A stretch of 64,000 nt of DNA from Acanthopleura granulata. Taxonomy: Eukaryota > Mollusca > Polyplacophora > Chitonida > Chitonidae. The notes under the pieces are model-generated. The model worked only from the letters and a program-made list of their open reading frames with translations. It did no database searches and was not told the DNA's origin. The stretch spans positions 2,193,200-2,257,199 of the forward strand of contig JABBOT010000034.1 in NCBI GenBank assembly GCA_016165875.1. Reading direction: 5' to 3'. How positions within the stretch are numbered: position 1 is the stretch's first letter; the number at the start of each line of letters is the position of its first letter. The translations under genes were made by a program, and so were the position numbers. This document shows positions 32,926-43,829 of this stretch, in pieces.

Positions 32926-33099
32926 ATCTTTATTGTAAATGTTCTCTTTAAACCATGGTATTTATCTTTTTCTTTGCATGTGAACGACTTTCAAAGCGGA
33001 GGTCAAATTCGCTAATTTCTTACAAGCCTTTTTCTTTTAACACGGAATGCAATGTCACCCCCAAAACGTTTGATATTTCCATGTAGAGCGATGCATATT

Positions 33100-35000
33100 G
33101 GACTCTAATTTTTATAACCCTCTGGCAGATTAAGATAGTGTCGCCATTTTTCACTAACTGACATTTTACAATGCCATTGCCATGAAACAGTCGCTATCAG
33201 GGTTATCTCTTATGAAAGGAGACACTTTTCTTGTGCTTTGCTAAAAGTCATCATCATGTAAAGCATGTACATCTGTTACGCTGAGCACTCTACTATCCAC
33301 TTAAATGATTCCGATAACGCAGCAGACCAATATTACCGATGTTCTTATTGCCGTTAAATGGTTGTGAAATTACAGGCATCATTTTCTCCGTTGCACGAAA
33401 AGCGCCGCAATGACGTCTTTACTCTGTCATCAACGATGCACTTGCGATATGAGCGCCAGGCATCACATTACCAGGATGGCTTTTTACCTTCAAGCGACAG
33501 AAATTATTGAACATAGATTGTGGCATGCAAATATACTTGTAATCGCAACGTAATGTCCAATTGTGGCCTCCTTGACCGAGCTGGTTAACGCGCTAGCGCA
33601 GCGCGATGACCCTGGAGCCTTTGAAAAATGCGGTCGCTATGCCTTCAAGTTCAGTTTATGCGGACCTCCCCTCCTGAAATGTGTGGGAAGGCCTGTGAAC
33701 AACCTGCGGATGGTCGTGGTTCCCCTGAGCACTCTCCTGTTTCCCCGGTTGATTGGTCATAATGCTGGTCAATTAACTGAATAAATATTACACAACATTC
33801 AGTTGAGACTACTCGTCATAGAAGTTAAGACTACCCAATTTGATTTGGCGGTGATTTCCCATCATTTTAATACAGATGATACAACTGTCGGCAAATAAAA
33901 AAAGTGATAAGAATAAATGAACCACGTTTAAGAAATCATCATTCTTGAGCATCTACAAAATCCACATCGCTGATAACAAAAACACGTCAGACTCATTTCT
34001 ACATACATTTGTATTGTTTTCATGTGATTGTGTTTGATTGTCTTGCATGTGATGACAACACAGGACTTTGAGTAATTCCAGATCACTGACATTCTAATAA
34101 ATTGCATTTGAAATGACAGTAGATATTTTAACTAATTCTGCTTAAGCCCTGTTGCTAGCATGCGTATAGGTTGTTACTTCTTAAACACTTACAGTAACAG
34201 TTAGAATAAAACTCCAAGTGAGGCGAATTTACAACTGGCCGGATTTTAGCGATACAGTGTGACTATTTGGCCAACTATCACACTGTCGTCGCTGCTCTGG
34301 TTTTACTCTCTGTACTGTAGTCATTCATATTTGCTAAATGTACGCCAGTTATATAGGCAGATGTGACCACTATTGATTTTCGAAATGTCACAAGGGAAAT
34401 AGAATTAGACGTCAAATTTCATTTGACCATGTACAGAGAAAGAAATTCATATTAAATGGTTCAAAATGTTTTTCATTTTATGGCAAAAATTCTATCCGCT
34501 TCATTGAATGTACAATGACATGGTGATTGTGCAAATTTACAAACAAAAAAAAAATATATGTGTAATTAGCCATTTGGCAAATACAAAAAGTTCGTTTGTT
34601 AATACGAGGACTGACTTTTTTTAGAAACTAGATGAAATATTGGATTGGTAGCGTGCAATAGTTATGAAGTTTTTAATTTTACTGGATTTCTTTGCATTAG
34701 TTTAATATTGCTGCCATTGAAAACTCCTGATTATTTGGCATATGCCTGAGCGTCAAAAAGATAATATCCGAGAGTTTTGGCAGTACAAGTCCATCAGCAC
34801 AAATCCAATCCATTTCTGGTTATTGTTCTGGAATAGCCCAAAAAATTACCTTTCAGAAAATTTAGCCTCTCCTGTGCACTTGTTACCGGTCAAACTGGGT
34901 AAACATTTGATTTAATATATAATGCTGGTTGAATTATATTAGTAATTTTTAAGACTTCAGAATCATTGTAGCACTATAAATAATACGGGTACAAGTTCGA
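33100..35000 (+). repeat. Array segment R3, copy 3
   Basis: 33260-33550 matches 15450-15760 in order. Around 34610-34700, TTTTTTAGAAACTAGATGAA aligns with the signal-exon start at 23185-23205, but the frame hits a stop after eight codons, so this copy of the exon is dead. A SINE (33564-33776) lies inside. Confidence 0.5.
33564..33776 (+). mobile_element. SINE family 1, full length
   Basis: The best preserved head in the window: GGCCTCCTTGACCGAGCTGG then TTAACGCGCTAGCGCAGCGC with box-A-like spacing, and a box-B-like TTCAAGTTC. The body has GAAGGCCTGTGAACAACCTG and GTTTCCCCGG before the GCTGGTC motif. The usual TATTCTTGAGTACG end is missing. Confidence 0.75.
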
Positions 35001-35335
35001 TATTTTATGAAAAGCAAAAATTTAAGCTATCCGTGGTAAATGATTAACATTTCATTTAATGAGCGGTTATGGAGTTTTTTGGCCAGTAAACTCCGGTCTA
35101 GCTTCTTAAATATTTTACTTTTCTTCGATAACTCTAAGGATGCAGGCTCTTCGAGAACTCTAAGGATGAAAATCTAGAAACTCTGCCATTATTCTAGTAT
35201 AGCTCAGAAAGTACATGCGACTAACTGGGAATAGTTATCTCCATCAGTAGCCCAGAAGTGTGCAAAAAATCGATCTGAAACCGTCCAGTTCATACTGGCT
35301 TCATCTCCAGCCAGCAATCTAGGGATGGTCTTAGG

Positions 35336-35425
35336 CTTTACCCCGGGCTCTGCCCGGTTTCCTCCCTCCATAATGCTGGCCACCGTCGTGTCAGCGAAAT
35401 ATTCTTGCGTACGGCGTAAAACATC
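35336..35425 (+). mobile_element. SINE family 1, 3' half
   Basis: Reads GGGCTCTGCCCGGTTTCCTC, then AATGCTGGCCACCGTCGT, and the conserved end AAATATTCTTGCGTACGGCG TAAAAC. It is followed directly by a family-2 fragment. Confidence 0.7.
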
Positions 35426-35426
35426 G

Positions 35427-35590
35427 GTCGGCTCGGTGTCAGTATAATGTGACTGGGTGGAGTGTCATGTCTGGTGTCTTCGGTATGATACTCCAGTGAC
35501 GGCAGCACTTTTGCGGCATTGATTCGCTCTGCCACAAGGAGAAAAATGGTTGAGTGCGACGTAAAACCCAAGCATACATAGATACATTGT
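35427..35590 (+). mobile_element. SINE family 2, 3' half
   Basis: GCTCGGTGTCAGTATAATGT, GGTGTCTTCGGTATGATACT, GCAGCAC and the end GACGTAAAACCCAAGCATAC match the body of 30684-31048. The tRNA-like head is missing and replaced by a family-1 3' end. Confidence 0.7.
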
Positions 35591-35705
35591 TTCAAACTTG
35601 TATCAATTGGTAGACCCAATCGGAATATGAGTAAATGACAGCCATCATGGAATCACAAAGCCTCGCAGCCTCGCATGGAAACTAGAGGCATTCGTGGAAG
35701 GTGAT

Positions 35706-35972
35706 TGTTTGTTTGTTTGTTTTGTCCAAACAAACATGTTTTTAAGTCGTATTCAAGAACACAACGGCGGGCAGGAGTATGGGGGAAGGAAACCGGGCAT
35801 AGCACGTAAGAAACCGACAGAAATTAGCAGGTTGATGGCAGACCTTCCCACGTACGACCGGAAAGGAGGATAGCATGAGCTTTGCTTAGACTCACAGCAC
35901 CACATTGCCGCGAGGCTCCTAGGTCATTGTAGTGCACTAATAGGCTCACCACTGGGTCACGGAGACCCAACG
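35706..35972 (-). mobile_element. SINE family 1, full length
   Basis: Plus-strand view: TTTGTTTGTTTG tail, TTAAGTCGTATTCAAGAACA, GGAAGGAAACCGGGCATAGC, ACCTTCCCACGTACGACCGG and a head remnant (AGGCTCCTAGGTCATTGTAG, GGTCACGGAGACCCA). Confidence 0.7.
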
Positions 35973-35979
35973 TGAAGAG

Positions 35980-37190
35980 ATGCTGAAAGAAAAGTCACAA
36001 TTGTTTAAGTAAATGAAAACGAATAATTTCTGGGACCTCACTTGGGGCTTCACTAAATTAATGAAAACGGATTAACAGCTGAAAAACATAAAGTAGCAGG
36101 CGAAAATCATTGGAAAATTGTAAAATCTGTCCGCTTTTTTGCACTATAATGACTGAATTTTCCACACAAATGGCGCTTAATAAATTCTACGTACATTCAG
36201 AAAGAATGGAAAAATGCCCCCCAAAAGCGTTAGTCAAAGAAAATCGATTAATAAAAAAAAAACGAGTGAAAGACGCCAGAAACTGTGACTTTAAAATGAC
36301 ATATATTCCGGGAAATGATATCTCTCGGGCGTCGTGCTATTATTCCAGTGGTGCTATATATGTGGTATGTAGACAGAGCAATAAACTGTGGAAATAATAT
36401 TTCTAGAATTTATCAATCAGGCTTGAGGGTTGATTCTGGTTCAGACTGTGTTTGTCTTTTATGAAATATTGTGGAATATAAGGAGCCATTGAAGACAATG
36501 GCGTCCATAAATCTTTCCCTGAAGATTAAGCAGAGATGTATAAATGCTCGTCGCAATTATGTAACGTAGATATTGGTTCCATCAGTTTATTTGCTCTGCG
36601 CGGAATGTAAATAGAGAAATGTTGATAGATAGAAACCTCCACGACGCATGTTTTGCCCACGTGGCAAAAATTCTGCGTCTGGGGAGAGTGATAAGCCTGG
36701 GTGAAACTGGCCCACGTCAGTGTATCCGAGATGACGACTTAGAGAGTCAAAGATCAGGACCCATTTGCACAAAACTTCTCAAATCAATTTCTCGCAGTTT
36801 GCCTCGTAAATGACGTTACCTTATGAAACTGTAACCTAAACAGCGTCTGTTACGACAAAAAATGAATGGACCTTAATTGGTAATCATTATCGGTTTAAAT
36901 ACAGCGCCTAAAACCTTCACAGTAATCTTTATAAGTGACATCACCGGAACATTCGGAGCCCAAGGTGAACCGTGTTATTAATGGTGGTCCACCGGGTGCC
37001 GAATAATTCATTGCCTTTGATACATCTGCACAGACCTTGGTCTGTGATACAGAAATATTCCACAACTTATAAACCCTATGAGATAAACTCGACTGCCAGA
37101 TAACATCTGAAAGATATTCCCCATGCCGGAAACCTTGGTCACTTTTATCCTCAGTTGTCAGATGGAATTAAGTATCTCTCTTTTGGGGAA
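35980..37190. other. No recognisable gene
   Basis: Short ORFs only. A near-palindrome TTTTGCCCACGTGGCAAAA with a CACGTG core lies at 36651-36669; it could be an E-box or chance. Confidence 0.35.
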
Positions 37191-37199
37191 CAGAAGACA

Positions 37200-38300
37200 A
37201 GACCCCCGTGGAGCTCCCGGGGTGAAAAGAATAGGACCCCCAGTTCTCTAAGCAAGCCTGTCGTATGAGGAGACTAACCTAGGGCTCTTCCGTATGATTC
37301 AGGTGAATAGTTCCACAGCAGCCTGGGGCTTGTCGTAAAAGGCGAATGAAAGGGGCAAACTGTTTGCCGTGGATTGCCAACGGTTGTGTGTAGAAAAGGG
37401 AAAAAATGAAATTCCACTAGATACTGAAACAGGAAATAACTACTTTCCAACTAGCTTAGTAATGTGAAACAAAAACGAAAATCGAGGTCGAATGAAAATC
37501 AATCTGTTTGTATTGAAACAAACTCTACAGAGTTACGCAAGGACTCTGAAACAGGCGAAAAAGCTAAAGTCAGGAAAAATTTTTATTAGAATGCAGTAGA
37601 AAACAGCAATAAATCAGTTCATTAAAAATTCAGAAAATTGGAGAACAGAAAGTTACTCTCGCTCCGCATAACACCTTATACTGCTCTCAGGGCTTAATCC
37701 ATGACAGAGACTAGGACGTACATGATATGATGGAAAACGATATAACAGAGGAGCTTAAAGACCAGGGGGTAGTAAATGTTAAACGTTTCGTCATTGAAAG
37801 AGACGGGAACCTTTTAAAAACAAATACGAATGTCGTTACATTTAATAATCTGTCTCTCCCAGTATCTAATTTGTTGGGCCCTATAGTGTACAGGTGAACT
37901 TGTTTATTCCTAACCTGACCCGGTGTTTCTCCTGCCTGCGGTTTGGCCATGGCAGGGCCGGTGGCCGCAACAAACAGGTCTGCTTCAGATGTGCGGAAAC
38001 AGTTCACGAGAACTTCGACGGCACAAACCCAATAAAATGTTCGAATTGCAGCGGAGCCCTCATGGCCTCTTCCAGTTACTGTCCTCGGCTCATTAAACTG
38101 TAAAAATAATATATCATATCAAGAAGGCAAGCTTTTGGTGTCTGTCACGGATGGCTTCACAAGGCCTTCATACGCCAATGTTGTCAAGAAACTCTCTGTT
38201 TCTGTGGGGATGCAAACATCTCTTACTTGGCCCATTGGCACAGAGCATCCTCAGAAACTGATAACAAAACCTGTAAGTAAGACAGCGAACTCATCATAAC
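37200..38300 (+). pseudogene. LINE copy E: divergent 5'UTR and ORF1 remnant
   Basis: 37200-37384 matches the LINE 5'UTR (GACCCCCGTGGAGCTCCCGG, GGGGCAAACTGTTTGCCGTG). A weakly similar ORF1 N-terminus follows (KKLKSGKIFIRMQ near 37570), then VVNVKRFVIERDGNLLK (37770-37830). The zinc-knuckle region is at 37894-38103 (CFSCLRFGHGR, VCFRCAETVHENFDG, IKCSNCSGALMASSSYC). The later SYANVVKKLSVSVG and MQTSLTWPIGTEHP aligns with the same part of copy D. Stops and frameshifts are frequent. The first knuckle has lost its last cysteine and the second lacks its final one. ORF2 is absent. It differs from A, B and D enough to be a separate, older subfamily. Confidence 0.75.
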
Positions 38301-38309
38301 AAACCGATA

Positions 38310-39360
38310 TAAATCTAACTTAAAAACCTGCTGCTTTACCTGATTCTCCTGACAGGTATGTATCTTTCACAGCCTTTGTTATATACGAGTTGTTTACAGC
38401 AAGCAAGTCATCAGTATACCGTTTGGAAAATGAGAAAGATCAAGCCTGATGAAGGTTACTCTTTAATAGCTTCTGCATATAGTGGTATTCGTATGAGTAC
38501 AGGTATAGGCCTGCCAAATGTGGGACACAGTGTTTACCCATCGGAATACCTACAGACTGTTGCGAAATGGTTTCAAAAGTAGACAGGGATATTAACATGG
38601 AGAGGGATATTAACATCTGCGGCCTCACTGGCCCTGGCTGTGGCTGTCAGACTGTAGAACACTCCGGTCAGGAGTACGAATTCAGCTGTGGATGCCAGGA
38701 CTGTGGCTTTAGGTCAGGAGGTTTATCGCTTACTTGGTGAAGGGCGGTGTTTTCTTTTTTTTTTTTTTTTTTTTTTTTGCACGTCGACTATCTTCCACTC
38801 ATAAATAAACAAAACACAAGGAAAGAAACAAGTAAATAAATATATAAATAACGAAATGCATAACTAAACTTTCCCATTCTCCTTGTTTTCATTTACCTTG
38901 CAGACAAGGGGTAAGATTGGCAAGGTGGGATAAAGCTAATTCTTTCACAACATCTCGGATGCTGGTCAACGGACTAATAGAGTTCATTTGTTTCAGCGGT
39001 TATTCCACATTTCTTAGTCGTTGCAGACATATTTAGCATATTATTTAATCGCTTTAAATAGCGTGTTTAAATACATCCGAAAGCTCACAGTTTCAATCTC
39101 AAGGCCTTCTAATGACCATGTCCAGGCCGCAGCTGACCTGCCAGACATATCGCCAGTTAGTTTGATAATAGTTTGCACAGGAAGTATATACTTATAGTAT
39201 AAAAGCCACGGGAACATCAGTACGTCGACGGAATGTAGATAAAACGTGTGCTGATCTCATGTCACTACCAGTGTCTTAGCCCTACAATTCCGCGGTGGAC
39301 AAAAAAGATTCTAAATCGCCTGGAAACGAGAAACGTAAATACTAGGAGTCAGGGAAAGTT
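38310..39360. other. No recognisable gene; poly-T run at 38755-38779
   Basis: A 25-base T run near 38755-38779 is the only distinctive element. It may mark a retroposed poly(A) tail on the minus strand, but I see no body attached. Confidence 0.4.
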
Positions 39361-39364
39361 CACA

Positions 39365-39760
39365 TTTTGGCGTGAGATTGCAACAATTCCTGGTAATCCA
39401 GTTCTTGGCCGATGTTGTCAGGGTGGACTCTGGAGTCAACACTTCTGATTACGTCTGTGATGATGTCTGTCTGGTCTGAGAGCTGATTAGTAATCTAGTT
39501 GACCAAAGGTTGGACAAGATTCAAAAATGTGTTCAGCACACAGGCGGGTATAGAGCGCAATCTGTTGGGAAAGACGAGGTGGAATAGGCTTATGTTTACT
39601 GAAGATTATAGGTGATCAGGGAACATTCTGAATGTGAATGAGGAGGTATGTAGAGCATGGCAACTGGTTAAACTAACACTTGTGGAGAATCAGCAAAGTC
39701 AATACACGGACGACGTCTTAACCGTCAGTAGAAATGAGAGTCTGTAGAATATACCAATCA
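39365..39760 (+). repeat. Dispersed repeat Y, copy 2
   Basis: GGTAATCCAGTTCTTGG, GTCTGAGAGCTGATTAGTAA, GGTATAGAGCGCAATCTGTT, GGAATAGGCTTATGTTTAC and CTAACACTTGTGGAGAATCA occur in the same order as in copies 1, 3 and 4. This is the longest copy. Confidence 0.75.
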
Positions 39761-39964
39761 CTTGCGCTAACTGATCAATATCCGATGTAAGGAAATTTAC
39801 ACAAGTGTAAATCGCACGTTTTTCTTTTTTTCTCCGACCGTACCATTAACTTTCGCCGTATAAGCCATTCAGACAACATGTTTAAATGAGAACTTAGCTG
39901 GCCGACATTTGCAGAAAATAAAAGCGATCAACAGCTTTACATAAAACTGCCGAGTCAAAGATAT

Positions 39965-40200
39965 CATTGGCGTACAGGCTCGTATAGAGCGCAATCTGTT
40001 GGGGACAACTTGGTGGAATAAGCTTATGTCCACAATGTGTTATGGGTAATCAGAAAACATTCTGAAGGTGTGGAGACGGTGTGGAGAGCATGGTGTCTGG
40101 TTAAACTAACACTTGTGGAGAATCAGCCAAGGCGCTGACAGCCTCTTGGCGATCTGAAATAATGAGAATCAATATGAGATACGGGCAATACTACGTACTG
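39965..40200 (+). repeat. Dispersed repeat Y, copy 3 (partial)
   Basis: Starts mid-element at GTATAGAGCGCAATCTGTTG and continues through GGAATAAGCTTATGTCC and CTAACACTTGTGGAGAATCA. It ends near AATGAGAATCAATATGAGAT, a motif shared with copy 4. Confidence 0.7.
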
Positions 40201-40209
40201 GTGAGTATC

Positions 40210-41140
40210 ACATTTATCGATATTTACATAAGCTCTAGCTACCAGAAATTTGCTGAAAGGCACGCTCCCACCCACCCCTTATCCTGCTCTGTTCAACAAC
40301 AACAACAAAAAAATAAAATAAGAAGGAAAAAAAAAACAAAACAAAAAAACACCAGGCTGAGGCACTTCTATCTTCAAACCATATTCTGAATGGCCGTTAT
40401 ATTGGTGTTGCATCAGTTGCAGTGATCACGTGAAATGCTACTGTATCTGCATGATTACGTTGTCTGAACCCCACTGATAACCTTATCCACATGTATATTC
40501 GATTCTCCAGAAATAATCAAAAGTTTCTGGGCTGAATATTTTCTTCTTTGTACCTATATATTTACATTTTAGGGCATATATTACACTAAAAGAGACGGTC
40601 GGCAGATACGGAATCAATCTAAAATCAAGTCATGCCAAATGCTTTAAAAATGGTGCTTGTTGCCTCAGGGTGCGTTATGTGCTTACTCTCAGACCTCATT
40701 CAGAACAATCAAGAACTTTAGAAGGTGTATCTTTTTCATCTACTTTTCATAATAAAGAACCTACAAAAATGTAATGTAATGTAAAGAAATGTAATGCTTT
40801 ACTGGGGTCTCCTCGATAACCTATAACATACATACAGGACAGAAAAATTTAGTTACAAATACAAATAAAAGAAATAATAGAGATGGCCCTAACAGGCCAT
40901 GCATACATGCACATAATATTTGCAACAACAAAAATATTTACGAAACAAACAAATAAATCATATCGTGCATAATTAATAAAATGAAACTATAATACAAGGA
41001 CATACTGGCTACTTACTGAAATAGTATTAAAAATTAACATTCATTTAAGAAAAAAATAGCTATTTAACTAATTGCCATTGTTTCAAAATCTCTCTGAGTC
41101 TGGAATAAATTGATGTACAACTTTGAAATTATTTTGTTTT
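40210..41140. other. No recognisable gene
   Basis: A-rich tract at 40300-40350 and a short ATGTA-repeat near 40770-40800. The latter could be the tail of an unknown retroelement; no body is identifiable. Confidence 0.35.
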
Positions 41141-41146
41141 CATCAG

Positions 41147-41250
41147 GTTTTAATTCATCAGATCCAAATAATAGTACATTTCAAAGATATTTTGAACACG
41201 GAGGAATAAATATTGTGCAGTTTACCCCTGGAGATATTGCTGGAGTTATG
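41147..41250 (+). CDS. Candidate internal exon, unrecognised gene
   Basis: A strong acceptor (ATTATTTTGTTTTCATCAG) ends at 41146 and a strong donor (GTGAGTAAT) begins at 41251. Of the three frames only one is open. It reads FNSSDPNNSTFQRYFEHGG then INIVQFTPGDIAGVM, with incoming phase 1 and outgoing phase 0. The composition looks protein-like, with no low complexity. I do not recognise the family. The nearest compatible downstream exon is at 43203. No upstream exon with the right phase was found. Confidence 0.3.
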
Positions 41251-41994
41251 GTGAGTAATAAAACCATTAAAACCTGTCTGTAGTTGTTCACCAGTGACGT
41301 CACAAAACTTTTATGCCCAGCGCTGAATAAAGTTCTTGTCAACCGTACTCCTGTAATTTGTGCTTGTGTAGGGAAAGTTAATACGACGTTTGACTGCTTT
41401 AGGTTTGGTGAAGGACGATGTTAGTTTATACACCCGAGGCTCTCCCGTTTGCCGCCCAAGTAAAGTTGACCGCCCTCATATAAATGAAAAAAAAAACAAC
41501 AACAGACAACGCCGTTCATCAACAATCAAATCAATGAAAGAAAACGCAAAGGGAAACTTGTACAATATTTAAAAATGTATGTATGATAACCATCATTTAG
41601 ATGTTTTGAAAATCGGTTTCTTTGACCAAAAGTACTACCCAATGATTGCGGAAAAAGGCATCTTGATTTTGCTTTTGTAGACCGGTTAAAAATTGCCTGT
41701 CCTAAAGTGATGTCACAAAGATTTTCACTGACCAGATTTATCTAAGGTCACTACAGGTGGCGCAGTTTTCGTGGTCTCTGCGTGTTACTCCTCCATTAGT
41801 AATTCACACATGACAAACAATTATACAAATAATTATACTTACTGGTGATTGCATCCTTTGACATTTTCATGGCACGCGGATTTTAAAGTAGCTTAAATGT
41901 TTTGTTTTTATTAATATAACACTGCAATATCTTTTGGGATCGCAAGAGGACATGACCTTACAGCATCTATTATTTGTTTTTAATGTTTTGTAAC

Positions 41995-42262
41995 TGCAAA
42001 AACAATATTCGCCGCCATTTATCTATAATAGAAGTCTAAGCTTGATAAATCACGTAAAAAAGAACTGAACACATTTATGACTGGGTTATCTCAATCTTCC
42101 CTGTGCGAGTCATCAAATGTCCAAATATTTTGAATTCGAAAAGATACCTAACTGCAAAACAATGTTCGCCGTTATGCTTTTATAATCGATGTCAAAGCTT
42201 GATAAATCTAGTATAATCTGAACACATTTATGACTGGGTTATCTTAGCCTTATTGCCTGTGC
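41995..42262. repeat. Local direct duplication (~115-bp units about 155 bp apart)
   Basis: AACTGCAAAAACAATATTCG, AAGCTTGATAAATC and GAACACATTTATGACTGGGT TATCT occur at about 41995-42100 and again at 42150-42245 in the same order with modest divergence. No coding content seen. Confidence 0.7.
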
Positions 42263-42501
42263 GGGTCGTCACATGGCAATACAAAACACTCCACAGTGTT
42301 ATCTGTTAACATACATGATAACTGGAACATGCCATCTGTTCTGTGCACAGATAATATTATTGTACCTCAATTTTATTTATGAAGTCAGACTATTATGCCC
42401 GTATCATTTTACATGTTAATGCTTCTTCGTCGATTTATGCGGACAAGTGTCGATAGTTTTATGTAAAGCTATTTGGCGTTTTTATTTTCTACAAATTTCA
42501 G

Positions 42502-42515
42502 TCAGCGGCATCAGG
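42502..42515 (+). other. Possible 14-nt microexon
   Basis: TTTTTATTTTCTACAAATTTCAG precedes TCAGCGGCATCAGG, which is followed at once by GTAAGTTAG. Both splice signals are good and the phase suits the exon at 41147. This may be coincidence. Confidence 0.15.
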
Positions 42516-42777
42516 GTAAGTTAGGGTCTCATTTAAACGTGTTGTGTGAATGACTGTAGGCCCATACATAGAGATTAAGAAATTAACGTGACAGTCGAGA
42601 AAAAGAAAGAAAAACATGGTTTAACAGTTATGTTTCTTACACTAGCAGTGGTTATTGTAGCCCCAGTGCCGATCTTTATTTGTACATTGTACTTTATTGG
42701 ATCTTTATTTTTGTATGCCATTACCTTGGATACCGCGCTGGTTTTCTTTTTTCTTTTTTTTTTTACACTGCTAGCAG

Positions 42778-42894
42778 GGCCTCTGTGGCCGAGATGGTTA
42801 CCCCGTTAGCGCACCGCGATATCTGAAGAGCCTACCAATTCCGTCGACGTGAGCACCCGTCACTGCTGGCTTCCTCTCCCGACTATGACAGAAA

Positions 42895-42925
<31 letters not shown>

Positions 42926-42928
42926 ATC
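42778..42928 (+). mobile_element. SINE family 1, internally deleted, with AAAT tail
   Basis: Head GGCCTCTGTGGCCGAGATGG then TTACCCCGTTAGCGCACCGC, body reduced to CACTGCTGGCTTCCTCTCC, tail of about eight AAAT units (42892-42928). Confidence 0.75.
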
Positions 42929-43202
42929 ATTCTGAACCATTTTTATAGACGCTTTTGTAAAGAAAGTAATAACAACTATGTTGCAATTCTTCATTTACAC
43001 TATTAACAGAGTTTTTGTACCTCTTCTGCTTTCGCCCTGTTTTCTGTCAAACCTTTTGCCCACAGTACAAAAGAGTGTCTGTTAAATTATAGCCAATCAC
43101 GGGCCATCACCATTATTTTAGAGTCTTCCAAATTTTAAAATTATTCTTGTACATCGACAGACTATTTAAAAGTTCCTAATGTATTTCCGTTTGTGTCCTA
43201 GG

Positions 43203-43256
43203 ATGCAGTTCAAAAATCAAGTATTGCGAAAGCCACAAAATCCAAAGACCAGTGAC
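43203..43256 (+). CDS. Candidate terminal exon of the same unrecognised gene
   Basis: A good acceptor (TTTCCGTTTGTGTCCTAG) ends at 43202. In phase 0 it reads DAVQKSSIAKATKSKDQ and TGA at 43254. Joined to the exon at 41147 the frame is continuous. A polyadenylation-type AATAAA lies at 43485-43490. If the microexon at 42502 is used instead, the incoming phase changes and a longer frame (ATGCAGTTCAAAAATC onward) is read. Both options are inference. Confidence 0.25.
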
Positions 43257-43524
43257 AACAGGTTGGCTCTCAGAACCTTGATTCTGCTTTATTCCGTTCT
43301 TGTAGGCATGCGCAGGAAAGCCACGACAAACAAGTCTTTTCCTGTTTTAATGTCCGAAATTTACTTAAGTTGTCAGAGACACTCAATAAGTGGAATTCAA
43401 CAACGCCAGCGATATAAATGTTTCCTTTAGGATATAAAAGTTTGGTGACTACAATAACCTGCACTTCATTTTCAACATGCACGCAATAAATTCAATAAGG
43501 AGACGGCAATAGATTGATTTAGCC

Positions 43525-43780
43525 TCCTACAGATCGCCGATTACTGCAGTCTTTAACCTATCAGATCTGAACTTATTTCTTTACTACCATCTTCTGCAGA
43601 TCACAAATCTGTACTTATTTGTTTATTACGACCTTATACAGATCATTAATCTGTACTTATTTGTTTCACACAGTCTATTACAGTCTACCTCTCTGTACTG
43701 ATTTGTTCATTACAGTCTTCTACACATCACCAAACTGTACTTATTTGTTTATTACAGTTTTCTACAGGTCAATCAATATT
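43525..43780. repeat. Minisatellite, 42-bp unit
   Basis: Five 42-bp units from about 43567, each starting CTGTACTTATTTGTTTATTA or a close variant and including TACAGATCAC-like sequence; a weaker unit precedes them. As 42 is a multiple of three, one frame is open and encodes a 14-residue repeat (TYLFITVFYRS-like), which is a by-product. Confidence 0.8.
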
Positions 43781-43829
43781 TCTGTATCGATCCTTTCTTC
43801 AATCTTATATTCCGCCAATCTTCGTTGAT

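Noticed and set aside
33563..33784. 73-codon ORF
   Set aside because: It lies wholly within a family-1 SINE.
36651..36669. Near-palindrome with CACGTG core
   Set aside because: Single occurrence with no promoter or gene nearby; chance is adequate.
40770..40900. Possible LINE tail with ATGTA repeats
   Set aside because: No reverse-transcriptase similarity upstream or downstream on either strand.
42588..42809. Hydrophobic ORF resembling a membrane protein
   Set aside because: It has no ATG at its start (GTG), the hydrophobic stretch comes from T-rich sequence, and the end reads into a SINE.
43619..43828. ORF with repeated 14-residue units
   Set aside because: It is the by-product of a 42-bp minisatellite whose period is a multiple of three.
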